Shown here piece after piece: positions 18,654 to 27,009 of a stretch of 48,969 bases of DNA; position 1 is the stretch's first letter, and the number at the start of each line of letters is the position of its first letter. Source of the DNA: Rhodospirillales bacterium (lineage in GTDB: Bacteria; Pseudomonadota; Alphaproteobacteria; Reyranellales; Reyranellaceae); the NCBI GenBank assembly GCA_016191685.1, contig JACPVT010000110.1:1-48969 (forward strand), written 5' to 3'. Below the pieces are notes generated by a model. The model was not told where the DNA came from and did no database searches. It saw nothing but the letters and a program-made list of their open reading frames with translations. A program made the position numbers and the translations under genes.

Positions 18654-21602
18654 TCATTCGTCGCTCCCGCCCGTGGTCGACCATTCGGCCACGCGCTCGA
18701 GGTGCTCGTAGTCGTTGAAGTGCGGCACGAACTCCGGCTGCGGAAGTGCCACGTACGGTGTGGCGGGATTGGCGTAGCGCTCGGCCATCTTCTCGACCAG
18801 CGCCAGCATCGCCGGGATCAGCTTGTCCGCACCCTTGATGTTCTTGATCTCGCCGCCGTCGCCCAAGCCATTGGCGCGCCAGTAGGTGAGAATGACCTCG
18901 GCAGCCTTGCCTTTGATCTTCCTGAACCCGCCCGTTTCGGCCATCGCCGCCTCGAGCAGGAGCTGCGGCGCGAACAGCCCCTCGAGCTCGCGCGTCGAGG
19001 GCACGCGGCCGGTCTTGTAGTCGATCACCTCCCACACGCCGGTGCCCAGTTCGTCGATGCGGTCGGCGATGGCGGTGATGGTGAGTGGGCGATTGCGCGG
19101 ACCGACCTTGATCGAGCCCGCCGTCTCGCCGTCGAGCAGGCGCAGGCCCGAGGCGCGGCGCCTGTTCTCTTCGCCCACGAACCAGCGCGCCAGCCGTTGG
19201 AAGCGCGGCCACCAGAAGGCGCGTTCGGCCGGCGCGGTCAAAAGCTCGCCAAGATGCCTCTCGCCGATATCCTCCAACTCGTGAATGGCGTCGCCCGGCA
19301 GCAGGCCGGAGGGATGCCTCTTCAGGAAATCGTCGAGGGCGGCGTGCAGTGCCGAGCCGCGTTCCGCTGCGCCCAGCTCGGCTTCCAGCGGGTCGAGCAG
19401 GCGGAGCTTCAGGATCTGCCGTGCATAGAGGCCGTAGGGATCGCGCCGCCATTGCTCGATGCTGGAGACCGAAAGTTCGGTCGGTCGCGCCGCCAGCGGC
19501 GGCCGTGGCTCGGGACGCGGCCAGGGCTTGTAATCGTCCGGCCGGTCGATCGCCTCGGCCCAGTCGATGTAGCGTCGGCCGCGCTGGATGTATTTGGGCA
19601 GCTCGCCAGCCGAATTGGGGTCATGACCCAGCAGCGCATCGAGCCGCGCCAGCCAGCGTGACGAAACGGTGGGAGCGCCGCCTTCGCGCTCGGCGCGGGT
19701 CAGCAGCACATGGTCGGCGGCCAGCGCGGAGACGAAGTCGTGCGCCGACAGGCCGATGCGCCGCTCGGGCTGCGGCAGGCCGAGCGCGCCGCGCATCGGC
19801 CGGTTGAGCCACGGCCCGGTCTCGACGGACGGCGGCCAGCTGCCCTCGTTCAGGCCGCCGAGGATCACGAGATCGGCGCGCTGCAGGCGGGCTTCGAGCG
19901 GTCCCCAGATCGAGAGCCGGGGATGGCGGCCGTAACGCGGCCGGATCGTGGCGGACGCCAGCATGGCCGCCAGCAGTCCCGGCCACTCGCCGCCCGCGAC
20001 GGTTGGTTGGTCGCGCCAGGCCCCGCGCAGCCTTGCCAGCGTCTCGGCCATCGCCTCGCCGGCCTCGCCGCGCCACAGCGTGTCGGCCGAGGAGACCATC
20101 TCGGCGGCCGCAATGGTGGCGTCGAGCAGCGCGTCGGGCGGGGCGCCCTCGGTCATCAGCACGGCAAGGCCGGAAGTGGCAGCGTCGAGCCGATCGATCA
20201 GGGCACGCACGGCATCGGCGTCCGCGTCGTCGTCCTTACGCCGGTTGGCGACGATCCGGCGCACCGCCTCGAGGCCGATGGCGGGCTTCAGTCCGCGCAG
20301 ATACTTGCGGTCGAGACGGCGTGCAGTGTCGAGCAGATCGGCGCGCGACCGGCCGAGCACGCAGAGCGGATGTTTCAGCAACGCCAACAGATCGACCGGG
20401 CCGAAGCCGCCGTCGACCGCGGCGAGCAGCGCGCGCAGCAGGGTGGCGGGCGGCGTGTCGGCCAGCGGCGTGCCGGCCGAATCGTCGATCTCGATGTTCC
20501 AGCGCCTGAGTTCGGCGCCGACGCGTCGCGCCAGCTCGCGGTCGGGCGTAATCAATGCCGCCGTGCGGCGCGGCTCATTCAGTGCCTCGCGAAGCGCGAG
20601 CGCGATAACGACCGCCTCCTGGTGGGACGTGGCGCAGTCGGCGCGGGCGACGTGGTCCAGCGCCGCCGGATCCGGCCGCGCCCAGGCCTCGCTGGTTTCG
20701 GCTGGCCGCATCAGTTCGGCGACCAGCGTCCGCCGCGCCCGATCGCCGCCGCGGCTGCCGGGCCAGTCCGGCACCGAGGTGCGATCGACACCGAGCGCCA
20801 ACAGCAGTTCATGCAGGCCGAATTGCGGATGCGACGGCTCGAGCTTGTCCCAGCTGTCCCGGTCCATTTCGCTATCGAGGCCAGGCAGCACGATCGCGCC
20901 CAGCGGCAGGCCGGCGACCACGGCCAGCAGTTCGCGCGTGGCCGGCTGCGAGCCGGTCGAGCCTGCGGCGATCACCGGTGTTGCGGGCGGATGGTTGCGC
21001 CACCGTGTGGCCTGGGCGCGGATGGCGAGCGTTCGACGCCCGATGCTGTCGATCTGGCCGCGTTCGGCCAGCATCGCCGGCCAGGCGGTGCCGACGATAT
21101 CGAGGAAGGTGAGCGTGCGCCGCCAATGCTCGGCAAAGTTGCCCGTGACGAGACCGGCCAGCCTGTCGAAGCCCACGCCTTCGATCGACAGCTCGTCGAG
21201 CAATCCGCCCAGCTCACGCGCGAGCTTGAGCGCCTGCGCCGCCGATTGCGCAATCGGATGGCCCTGGTCGTCCCTGAAGGCGGCCACGAGCCGGGCCAGC
21301 AGCGCTTCGCGCTCCATGGGATCGATGGCGGGCGGCAGGGCGAGCGCCGCGTCGTCGCCCGGCGACAGGCCCCATTCACTGTCGTCGACGTCGCCCAGCG
21401 GCGCCATTCGCGGCAGGATCGTGGGCTTGCCGTCGGACGCGCGCAGGAAGGCCTCGCGCAGCGCCCGCACCGAACGCCGGGTCGGCACCAGGATCAGCAC
21501 GTCGGCCAGGCCGAGCGGATCGCCGCCGTATTCCGCCAGCACGCCCCGCGCCAGTTCGTCGGCGAAGCGGCGGTCGATGCCGATGGCGAAGACGCCCTTC
21601 AT
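18654..21602 (-). CDS. addB: Double-strand-break repair protein AddB (alphaproteobacterial type)
   Basis: This 982-residue partner of AddA has a degenerate helicase-like N-terminus (DVLILVPTRRSVRALREAFL), VIAAGSTGSQPATRELL, VILGGLNEGSWP and LLTRAEREGGAPTVSSRWL. The C-terminal nuclease domain carries IDYKTGR at about 860-866. I see no Fe-S cysteine set around that domain, as usual for the alphaproteobacterial type. The start ATG 21602 overlaps the murU stop by four bases, so addB sits within the tsaE-amgK-murU-addB-addA transcript. Confidence 0.95.
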   Translation of the reverse strand: MKGVFAIGIDRRFADELARGVLAEYGGDPLGLADVLILVPTRRSVRALREAFLRASDGKPTILPRMAPLGDVDDSEWGLSPGDDAALALPPAIDPMEREALLARLVAAFRDDQGHPIAQSAAQALKLARELGGLLDELSIEGVGFDRLAGLVTGNFAEHWRRTLTFLDIVGTAWPAMLAERGQIDSIGRRTLAIRAQATRWRNHPPATPVIAAGSTGSQPATRELLAVVAGLPLGAIVLPGLDSEMDRDSWDKLEPSHPQFGLHELLLALGVDRTSVPDWPGSRGGDRARRTLVAELMRPAETSEAWARPDPAALDHVARADCATSHQEAVVIALALREALNEPRRTAALITPDRELARRVGAELRRWNIEIDDSAGTPLADTPPATLLRALLAAVDGGFGPVDLLALLKHPLCVLGRSRADLLDTARRLDRKYLRGLKPAIGLEAVRRIVANRRKDDDADADAVRALIDRLDAATSGLAVLMTEGAPPDALLDATIAAAEMVSSADTLWRGEAGEAMAETLARLRGAWRDQPTVAGGEWPGLLAAMLASATIRPRYGRHPRLSIWGPLEARLQRADLVILGGLNEGSWPPSVETGPWLNRPMRGALGLPQPERRIGLSAHDFVSALAADHVLLTRAEREGGAPTVSSRWLARLDALLGHDPNSAGELPKYIQRGRRYIDWAEAIDRPDDYKPWPRPEPRPPLAARPTELSVSSIEQWRRDPYGLYARQILKLRLLDPLEAELGAAERGSALHAALDDFLKRHPSGLLPGDAIHELEDIGERHLGELLTAPAERAFWWPRFQRLARWFVGEENRRRASGLRLLDGETAGSIKVGPRNRPLTITAIADRIDELGTGVWEVIDYKTGRVPSTRELEGLFAPQLLLEAAMAETGGFRKIKGKAAEVILTYWRANGLGDGGEIKNIKGADKLIPAMLALVEKMAERYANPATPYVALPQPEFVPHFNDYEHLERVAEWSTTGGSDE

Positions 21603-22291
21603 CCCAGCACGCGTTCGGCGTCGGCCAGCGCCTGCGGCGTGCCGACGTGAAACCAGTCGCCGTCGTGCACCAGGCCGTAGAGGCGGCCGGCCGCCTCGGC
21701 CCGGTTCCAGAGCCTCAGCAGCGAGAACGGTCCCTCCGGGGTTCCGTTGAACAGGCGCGGCTCACACACGGAGATGCTGGCAAAAAGATACGGTGCCGTC
21801 TCGGCGTTGCCGCGGTGACGGGCATGGCCGTCCGGCTCAAGATAGTAGTCGCCGCGATCCTTGTCCTCGCGGCCGATGGCCGCCGCCAGCGGATGCAGCA
21901 GCAGCAGCGCATCCATGCGCCGGGGATCCCACGTCGCCTGCAGGCGGCCCAGCATCGACTCCGCGCCGTCGCGCCACAGGCCGTCGCCGTTCAGCACGAA
22001 GAACGGCCCGTTGCCGAGCAGCGGCAGGGCATTGCGGACACTGCCGCCGGTCTCCAGCAACCGGTCCTCGTGGATGACGCGGGCACGGCCGCGCAGGCGG
22101 TCGGCGATCTGGCCGCCGAGATGGTGCACGTTCACCACGACATTCTGCACGCCGTGGCGCTGCAGGCGGTCCATTGCGCGGTCCAGCATGGAGCGGCCGG
22201 CCACGGCGATCAGCGGCTTGGGTGTGTGGTCGGTGAGCGGCCGCATGCGTTCGCCGCGCCCCGCGGCCAGGATCATCGCGGTCCGGATCAT
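21599..22291 (-). CDS. murU: N-acetylmuramate-1-phosphate uridylyltransferase (MurU-like)
   Basis: This 230-residue nucleotidyltransferase has the signature ILAAGRGERMRPLTDHTPKPLI at residues 8-29, then VVNVHHLGGQI, FVLNGDGLW (metal-binding Asp) and a C-terminal LVHDGDWFHVGTPQALADAE. In the cell-wall recycling route MurU turns MurNAc-1-phosphate plus UTP into UDP-MurNAc, bypassing fosfomycin-sensitive synthesis. The assignment rests on sequence type and on the adjacent amgK-like kinase. A mannose-1-phosphate guanylyltransferase-like activity is the main alternative. It overlaps amgK by four bases upstream and addB by four bases downstream. Confidence 0.88.
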   Translation of the reverse strand: MIRTAMILAAGRGERMRPLTDHTPKPLIAVAGRSMLDRAMDRLQRHGVQNVVVNVHHLGGQIADRLRGRARVIHEDRLLETGGSVRNALPLLGNGPFFVLNGDGLWRDGAESMLGRLQATWDPRRMDALLLLHPLAAAIGREDKDRGDYYLEPDGHARHRGNAETAPYLFASISVCEPRLFNGTPEGPFSLLRLWNRAEAAGRLYGLVHDGDWFHVGTPQALADAERVLG

Positions 22292-23292
22292 GGCTCACCA
22301 ATGCGCCGCAGCGGCGGCGGCAGCAAACGATCGACCCAGGCGCGCAACGGTTCCAGCGCCTCGTGCCGCAGCGCGCGCTCGAACATCCGCCACACCCGCG
22401 GCAGATGCTGCAGGTAATCGGGCTTGCCGTCGCGCTTCAGCAGCCGCACGAACAGGCCGATGATCCGCGCGTGGCGTTGCGCAGCCATCAGCGCGAAGCC
22501 GGTCTTGAAGCCGGCCGGATCGGCGATCCCGGTTTCGCCGAGATAGTGCGCGAGGCAGGCGGCATGAATATCGGTGGGGACGTCGCGGCGGGCGTCCTCG
22601 ATCAGCGAGACCAGATCGTAGGAGGGATGGCCGCGCTGGGCGTCCTGGAAATCGAGCAGGCCGCAGGCCTTCATCCCCGGCCGCCCGGGTAGCCACAGCA
22701 GATTGTCCTTGTGGTAGTCGCGCAACAGCAGGGTCTCGGCTGCGGGCGGCAGGAGCGCGAGGCATTCCCGCCAGGCGGCGACGTACCGTTCGGTCTCCTC
22801 GGCGGGCGTCGGCCGGCTGGTTGCGGCCGGCAGATACCATTCCGGCAAAAGCATCGCGGCTTCGATCAGGGCGTCGCCGGCGTAGGCGCCGAGCCCCGGC
22901 AGCAGGGCGTGGCCCTCGGCGCGGTGCAGAGCCACCAGCACATCGGTCGCCCGCGTGTAGAGCATGTGCTCGTCGCCGCCTGCCGCCAGGACACGGGCAA
23001 AGGTGTCGTCGCCCAGGTCCTCCAGCAGCAGGAAGCCGTGCTCGGGGTCTTCCGCCAGGATCTGCGGCGCGCTGAGGCCGAGCGCGATCAGGTGCCGGCC
23101 GATGCGCACAAAGGGCCGCACGTCCTCCTGCGGCGGCGGAGCATCCATCACCACCGCGGAGTCGCGCGGCCGGGTCAGCCTGAAGTATTTGCGGAATGAG
23201 GCATCGCCTGCCAGCAGGCGCTCGCCAGCATTGCCCCAGCCGGCGTCGCGCACGAATGCGGCGCGCCGCAGATCGCGTTCAGACTTCGCCAA
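22288..23292 (-). CDS. amgK: N-acetylmuramate/N-acetylglucosamine anomeric kinase (AmgK-like, APH fold)
   Basis: This 334-residue aminoglycoside-phosphotransferase-fold kinase has an N-lobe with GDASFRKYFRL, a hinge LLLEDLGDDTF, the catalytic loop LLRDYHKDNLLWLPG and the metal site LLDFQDAQRGHPSYDL. AmgK phosphorylates the anomeric carbon of MurNAc or GlcNAc released from the wall, feeding MurU next door. I prefer TTG 23292 because GGAGGGAG lies about 10 bases upstream; GTG 23319 is the longer option. Either start overlaps the end of tsaE. The tsaE-amgK-murU-addB order is typical for alphaproteobacteria. Confidence 0.87.
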   Translation of the reverse strand: MAKSERDLRRAAFVRDAGWGNAGERLLAGDASFRKYFRLTRPRDSAVVMDAPPPQEDVRPFVRIGRHLIALGLSAPQILAEDPEHGFLLLEDLGDDTFARVLAAGGDEHMLYTRATDVLVALHRAEGHALLPGLGAYAGDALIEAAMLLPEWYLPAATSRPTPAEETERYVAAWRECLALLPPAAETLLLRDYHKDNLLWLPGRPGMKACGLLDFQDAQRGHPSYDLVSLIEDARRDVPTDIHAACLAHYLGETGIADPAGFKTGFALMAAQRHARIIGLFVRLLKRDGKPDYLQHLPRVWRMFERALRHEALEPLRAWVDRLLPPPLRRIGEP

Positions 23293-23722
23293 GACGGGCT
23301 TCTCCCTCCAGGGTCGCACGCCGTCCCTCGCCTTCGATGGACAGCGTCACCGTGAGCCGTTCGTGCGGCAGCAAGGGGCCCAGCCGCTCCGCCCATTCGA
23401 TCAGCACGATGCCGTCGGTCCGCGCCTCCTCCCAGCCGAGTTCGAAAACCTGCTCGGCGGTCTCCAGCCGGTAGAGGTCGAAATGCCAGAAGGTGCCTCG
23501 TGGCGTGTCGTAGACTTCGACCAGGGTGAAGGTCGGGCTCGGCACGACCAGTGCCGGCTCGCCCGAGGCCGCCCGCAGGATGGCGCGGGCGAGCGTGGTC
23601 TTGCCGGCGCCGAGACCACCCATCAGCGCCACGACATCGCGCGGCCGCAGGCGCCCGGCCAGGGCCGCGCCAAACCGCTCGGTGGCGGCCTCGTCGGGAA
23701 GGGACAAAGAAAAAGTCGGCAT
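23279..23722 (-). CDS. tsaE: tRNA threonylcarbamoyladenosine biosynthesis ATPase TsaE
   Basis: This 147-residue P-loop ATPase of the TsaBDE complex is needed for the t6A37 modification of ANN-decoding tRNAs. Walker A is GGLGAGKTT (35-43). Then come SPTFTLVEVYD, the FWHFDLYRL motif, and the IEWAERLG motif with the conserved W and E. Length is typical. The N-terminus MPTFSLSLPDEAATERFGAAL aligns with the family, so ATG 23722 looks right. That ATG, however, lies inside the 3' arm of the intrinsic terminator that follows ahcY, and the terminator T tract encodes Phe3. No separate promoter is evident in the 64-base gap. The next gene overlaps its end. Confidence 0.94.
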   Translation of the reverse strand: MPTFSLSLPDEAATERFGAALAGRLRPRDVVALMGGLGAGKTTLARAILRAASGEPALVVPSPTFTLVEVYDTPRGTFWHFDLYRLETAEQVFELGWEEARTDGIVLIEWAERLGPLLPHERLTVTLSIEGEGRRATLEGEARLGEV

Positions 23723-23740
23723 CTTTCGATGCCGACTTTT
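23705..23740 (-). terminator. Rho-independent terminator after ahcY, containing the tsaE start codon
   Basis: On the minus strand a 13-bp perfect stem AAAAGTCGGCATC / GATGCCGACTTTT (23740-23728 and 23723-23711) closes a GAAA loop and is followed by T-rich TCTTTG. This is a textbook intrinsic terminator about 50 bases after the ahcY stop. The tsaE ATG (23722-23720) is in the 3' arm, so the hairpin would also hide the start codon in read-through RNA. Confidence 0.85.
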
Positions 23741-23750
23741 AGCATGGTCG

Positions 23751-23784
23751 CGCCCTCGCTTGCCCTGTGGGCGCTTGAGGGGGC
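23751..23784 (-). other. Second hairpin between ahcY and tsaE
   Basis: An interrupted inverted repeat lies directly after the ahcY stop. The outer arms are CGCCCTC and GAGGGGGCG, and the inner arms are GCCC and GGGC around a TGT loop. It has no T tract of its own. It could stabilise the ahcY 3' end or help the terminator that follows. Confidence 0.5.
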
Positions 23785-23786
23785 GG

Positions 23787-25181
23787 TTAGTAGCGGTAGA
23801 GGTCGCCCTTGAACGGACCCGCTTCCGCCACGCCGATGTACTTGGCCTGGTCGGGCCTGAGCTTGGTCAGCTTGGCGCCGACCTTCTCGAGGTGGAAGGC
23901 GGCGACCTTCTCGTCGAGGAACTTGGGCAACGTGTAGACCTTCTTCTCGTACTTGCCCGGGTTGGTCCAGATCTCGATCTGGGCCAGCGTCTGGTTCGAG
24001 AACGAGGCCGACATGACGAAGCTCGGGTGGCCCGTGGCGTTGCCGAGATTCACCAGGCGGCCCTCCGACAACACGATGATGCGCTTGCCGTCGGGGAACT
24101 CGACCTCGTCGACCTGCGGCTTCACGTTGTGCCACTTGAAGTTCCGCAGGTTCGAGATCTGGATCTCGGAGTCGAAGTGGCCGATGTTGCAGACGATGGC
24201 GCGGTGCTTCATCGCCTTCATGTGGTCGAGCGTCAGCACGTCGACGTTGCCGGTGGCGGTGACGAAGATGTCGGCGCGGGGCGCGGCCTCTTCCATGGTC
24301 ACGACTTCGTAGCCTTCCATCGCCGCCTGCAGGGCGCAGATCGGGTCGATCTCGGAGACCATGACGCGGCATCCGGCCTGGCGCAGCGAGGCGGCCGAGC
24401 CCTTGCCGACGTCGCCGAAGCCCGCGACCATCGCCACCTTGCCTGACATCATCACGTCGGTGCCGCGGCGGATGCCGTCGACCAGCGATTCACGGCAGCC
24501 GTAGAGGTTGTCGAACTTCGACTTGGTGACCGAGTCGTTGACGTTGATGGCGGGCCACAGGAGCTTGCCCTCTTTTTCCATCTGGTAGAGCCGGTGCACG
24601 CCCGTGGTCGTCTCCTCGGTGACGCCGCGGATTGCGGCGCCGAGCTTGGCGTACCAGCCGGGCTTGGCCTTGTTGGTCCTGGCGATCGCCTTGTAGAGGA
24701 CTTCCTCCTCCTCGTTGGTCGGCTTGGAAATCAACGAAGGATCCTTCTCGGCGCGGATGCCGAGATGGACCAGCAGCGTGGCGTCGCCGCCGTCATCGAG
24801 GATCATGTTCGGCGCGCCGCCGTCGCCCCATTCGAAGATCTTGTGGGTATAGTCCCAGTATTCCTCGAGGCTCTCGCCTTTGACGGCGAACACCGGCGTA
24901 CCGGCCTTGGCGATCGCCGCGGCGGCATGATCCTGGGTCGAATAGATGTTGCACGAGGCCCAGCGCACGTCGGCGCCCAGCACCTTCAGCGTCTCGATCA
25001 GCACGCCGGTCTGGATGGTCATGTGCAGCGAGCCCGCGATGCGGGCCCCCTTCAGCGGCTTCTTCGGCCCGTATTCCTTGCGGATCGACATCAGGCCCGG
25101 CATCTCGGTCTCGGCCATGTCGAGTTCCTTGCGGCCCCAGTCGGCGAGCCCGATATCCTTGACGATGTAATCCTGGGCCAT
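23787..25181 (-). CDS. ahcY: Adenosylhomocysteinase
   Basis: This 464-residue NAD-dependent enzyme splits S-adenosylhomocysteine into adenosine and homocysteine, removing the inhibitory product of methyltransferases. Visible features are [18 protein letters not shown], the [15 protein letters not shown] active-site stretch, [21 protein letters not shown], the Rossmann loop AGFGDVGKG (NAD binding), [10 protein letters not shown] and the C-terminal [12 protein letters not shown] reaching into the neighbouring subunit, ending KGDLYRY. It includes the internal insert found in proteobacterial forms. ATG 25181 has GGAG about 6 bases upstream. A palindrome near the likely promoter may be an operator. 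A strong terminator follows. Confidence 0.98.
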   Translation of the reverse strand: MAQDYIVKDIGLADWGRKELDMAETEMPGLMSIRKEYGPKKPLKGARIAGSLHMTIQTGVLIETLKVLGADVRWASCNIYSTQDHAAAAIAKAGTPVFAVKGESLEEYWDYTHKIFEWGDGGAPNMILDDGGDATLLVHLGIRAEKDPSLISKPTNEEEEVLYKAIARTNKAKPGWYAKLGAAIRGVTEETTTGVHRLYQMEKEGKLLWPAINVNDSVTKSKFDNLYGCRESLVDGIRRGTDVMMSGKVAMVAGFGDVGKGSAASLRQAGCRVMVSEIDPICALQAAMEGYEVVTMEEAAPRADIFVTATGNVDVLTLDHMKAMKHRAIVCNIGHFDSEIQISNLRNFKWHNVKPQVDEVEFPDGKRIIVLSEGRLVNLGNATGHPSFVMSASFSNQTLAQIEIWTNPGKYEKKVYTLPKFLDEKVAAFHLEKVGAKLTKLRPDQAKYIGVAEAGPFKGDLYRY

Positions 25182-25252
25182 GTGGCGCTCCTGGCGGCTG
25201 AGGGGAAAGCGGCCGTGTCATATCAGCGGCTCGGGGCCACCTCAACGCGCCG

Positions 25253-25262
25253 TATGCGCATA
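25253..25262. promoter_or_regulatory. Palindrome TATGCGCATA in the ahcY promoter region
   Basis: This perfect 10-bp palindrome lies 71 bases upstream of the ahcY ATG and next to TTATAT on the minus strand, which could be a -10 box. Such placement fits repressor binding. SahR-type ArsR regulators control ahcY in many proteobacteria, but I cannot match their motif from memory. No SAH-riboswitch core is visible in the 71-base leader. Confidence 0.3.
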
Positions 25263-25317
25263 TAAGCAAGAATTTATGGGCAGATAACCGGCGCTTTATG
25301 CCGGAACACCGCCGGCT

Positions 25318-25629
25318 TCAATCCTCGCCGAATTTGCCCTCGATCAGGGCGGAAAGGGCGGCCATGGCCTCGACGGCCTGGCGGCCCGAGCAGACAAGCT
25401 CGATCTCGCAGCCGATGCCGGCGCTCAGCATCATCAGCCCCATGATCGACAGGCCGGAGACTTCCTGGCCCTTGAAGCCGACGCGCACGACCGCATCGAA
25501 CTGGCCGGCGGTGCGGACGAACTTGGCGGCTGCCCTGGCGTGCAGGCCACGCTTGTTGGCGATCCCCAGTGTCCGGCGGAGCGCTCCGATGCTGGCATCG
25601 GCCGCGCCTTGCGACGCGGCATCGCTCAC
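25318..25629 (-). CDS. ptsH: HPr-family phosphocarrier protein
   Basis: This 103-residue HPr passes phosphate from enzyme I to EIIA proteins. The phosphorylated histidine is H30 in NKRGLHARAAAKF. The regulatory serine phosphorylated by HprK is S61 in SGLSIMGLMML. The N-terminus is about 14 residues longer than classic HPr. GTG 25629 overlaps the EIIA stop (GTGA), with AAGGAAG just upstream, so the two are translationally coupled. With HprK and a lone EIIA-Man but no sugar permease, this is a regulatory PTS. Enzyme I is not in the window. Confidence 0.93.
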   Translation of the reverse strand: MSDAASQGAADASIGALRRTLGIANKRGLHARAAAKFVRTAGQFDAVVRVGFKGQEVSGLSIMGLMMLSAGIGCEIELVCSGRQAVEAMAALSALIEGKFGED

Positions 25630-26030
25630 GAGGCTTCCTTGGCCAGGATTCGGGAGGCGACGGTGATGTACTTGCGGCCAGCTTCCTGGGCCATGCGCAC
25701 GGCTTCGGCGATCGGCCGGCTGCGCACGCCGGCAAGCTTGACCAGCATCGGAAGGTTGACGCCCGCCAGAACCTCGATGTGGGCCTGCTCCATGATCGAA
25801 ATCGCGAGGTTCGACGGTGTGCCTCCGAACATGTCGGTCAGTACGATCACGCCTTCGCCCGTGTCGCAGGCGCGAACGCACTCGAGGATTTCGCTACGTC
25901 TCTTTTCCATGTCGTCGTCGGCACCGATGCAGACTGTCGAGACACATTGCTGCGGACCAACGACATGTTCGAGCGCGGCCAAGAACTCACGCGCCAGATT
26001 GCCGTGGGTCACCAGTACGATACCAATCAT
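25626..26030 (-). CDS. PTS EIIA component, mannose family (regulatory)
   Basis: This 134-residue EIIA-Man domain protein has the phosphorylated H9 in MIGIVLVTHG. The conserved loop VLTDMFGGTPSNLA and LAGVNLPMLVKL are present. It has no IIB or IIC partner, as in the alphaproteobacterial PTS, where it receives phosphate from HPr and acts as a regulator rather than a transporter. It lies 15 bases after rapZ and overlaps ptsH by four bases. Confidence 0.93.
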   Translation of the reverse strand: MIGIVLVTHGNLAREFLAALEHVVGPQQCVSTVCIGADDDMEKRRSEILECVRACDTGEGVIVLTDMFGGTPSNLAISIMEQAHIEVLAGVNLPMLVKLAGVRSRPIAEAVRMAQEAGRKYITVASRILAKEAS

Positions 26031-26045
26031 CCATCCCCACCCGGT

Positions 26046-26993
26046 CTACGCCGCGCCGCCCGGCCCCCCGGCCCCGTCGGCGTCTCGGTGGGTGAGAGTG
26101 ACCGAGCGGCCGACGCCGCGCAACCAGTCTGCCAGCGCCTCGGCCACCGCCACCGAGCGGTGGCGGCCGCCGGTACAGCCCACGGCAATGGTCAGATAGC
26201 TCTTCCCCTCTGCGTCAAAACGCGGCAGCAGGGGGCCGACCAGCCCTCTCAAATGCTCGAGAAAGGCCGCGTAGTCGGGATCGGTTGCAATAAAGGACGC
26301 GACGGCCGGATCGCGGCCGGTCAATGGTTTGAGCGCCGGCTCGTAGTGCGGGTTCTTCAGGAACCGCGTGTCGAAGACAAGGTCGGCCTCGCGCGGCAGG
26401 CCGCGACGGAACGAGAACGACATCACCGACAGGCGGGTGCCGATGCGCGGGCCGAGGGCGAAATGGCCCGCAAGCACCTGCTTGAGCGCGTGCGGCGACA
26501 GGGACGAAGTGTCGATCACGAGGTCGGCGGTATCGCGCATCCAGCCGATTTGGCGGCGCTCCTCGACGATGCTGTCGATCACCGGTCGGTCCGGCGCCAA
26601 CGGGTGAGGCCGTCGTGATTCGGTGTAGCGGCGCTGAAGCGTTTCGGTGTCGCAGTCGAGGAACAGCAGCTTCGCATCGAGTTCGGGCCGCTCGCGAAGT
26701 TCGCGGGCACGGCGGACGAGGTCCTGCGGATCGAAGCCGAACGTGCGGGTGTCGACTCCGAAGGCAAGCGGTGGCGCGATCGTACCCGGGTCGCCGGCGG
26801 TCGAGCGCATCAGCTCGCCGAGCAGCGGCAGCGGCATGTTGTCGACGGCGACGTAGCCCATGTCTTCGAGCGCATTCAGCGCCGTCATCCGCCCGGCGCC
26901 GGAGAGGCCGGTCACCAGGACGAACGGGCGGCGCTCGCTCGCGGCGGCCGGAGACGAGGCGGGCGAAGACGAGGAGGGCGGGCTGTCGGGCAT
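26046..26993 (-). CDS. rapZ: RNase adapter / nucleotide-binding protein RapZ
   Basis: This 315-residue protein of the RapZ (YvcJ) family has an N-terminal P-loop domain and a C-terminal domain with the conserved CTGGRHRSVAVAE. In E. coli it senses glucosamine-6-phosphate and guides RNase E to the GlmZ RNA. Its partner here is unknown. The P-loop reads GLSGAGRMT, with Arg and Met where Lys and Ser/Thr normally bind phosphate and Mg. It continues ALNALEDMGYVAVDNMPL, typical of the family. A Ser/Pro/Ala-rich leader of about 20 residues precedes the domain. ATG 26993 is used; TTG 27038 would overlap hprK. It is followed by EIIA and HPr. Confidence 0.92.
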   Translation of the reverse strand: MPDSPPSSSSPASSPAAASERRPFVLVTGLSGAGRMTALNALEDMGYVAVDNMPLPLLGELMRSTAGDPGTIAPPLAFGVDTRTFGFDPQDLVRRARELRERPELDAKLLFLDCDTETLQRRYTESRRPHPLAPDRPVIDSIVEERRQIGWMRDTADLVIDTSSLSPHALKQVLAGHFALGPRIGTRLSVMSFSFRRGLPREADLVFDTRFLKNPHYEPALKPLTGRDPAVASFIATDPDYAAFLEHLRGLVGPLLPRFDAEGKSYLTIAVGCTGGRHRSVAVAEALADWLRGVGRSVTLTHRDADGAGGPGGAA

Positions 26994-27009
26994 GGCAGGA
27001 GCCAAGTCA

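Noticed and set aside
25182-25260. SAH riboswitch in the ahcY leader
   Set aside because: The conserved GAGGAGCG-type core and pseudoknot are not present in the 71-base leader.
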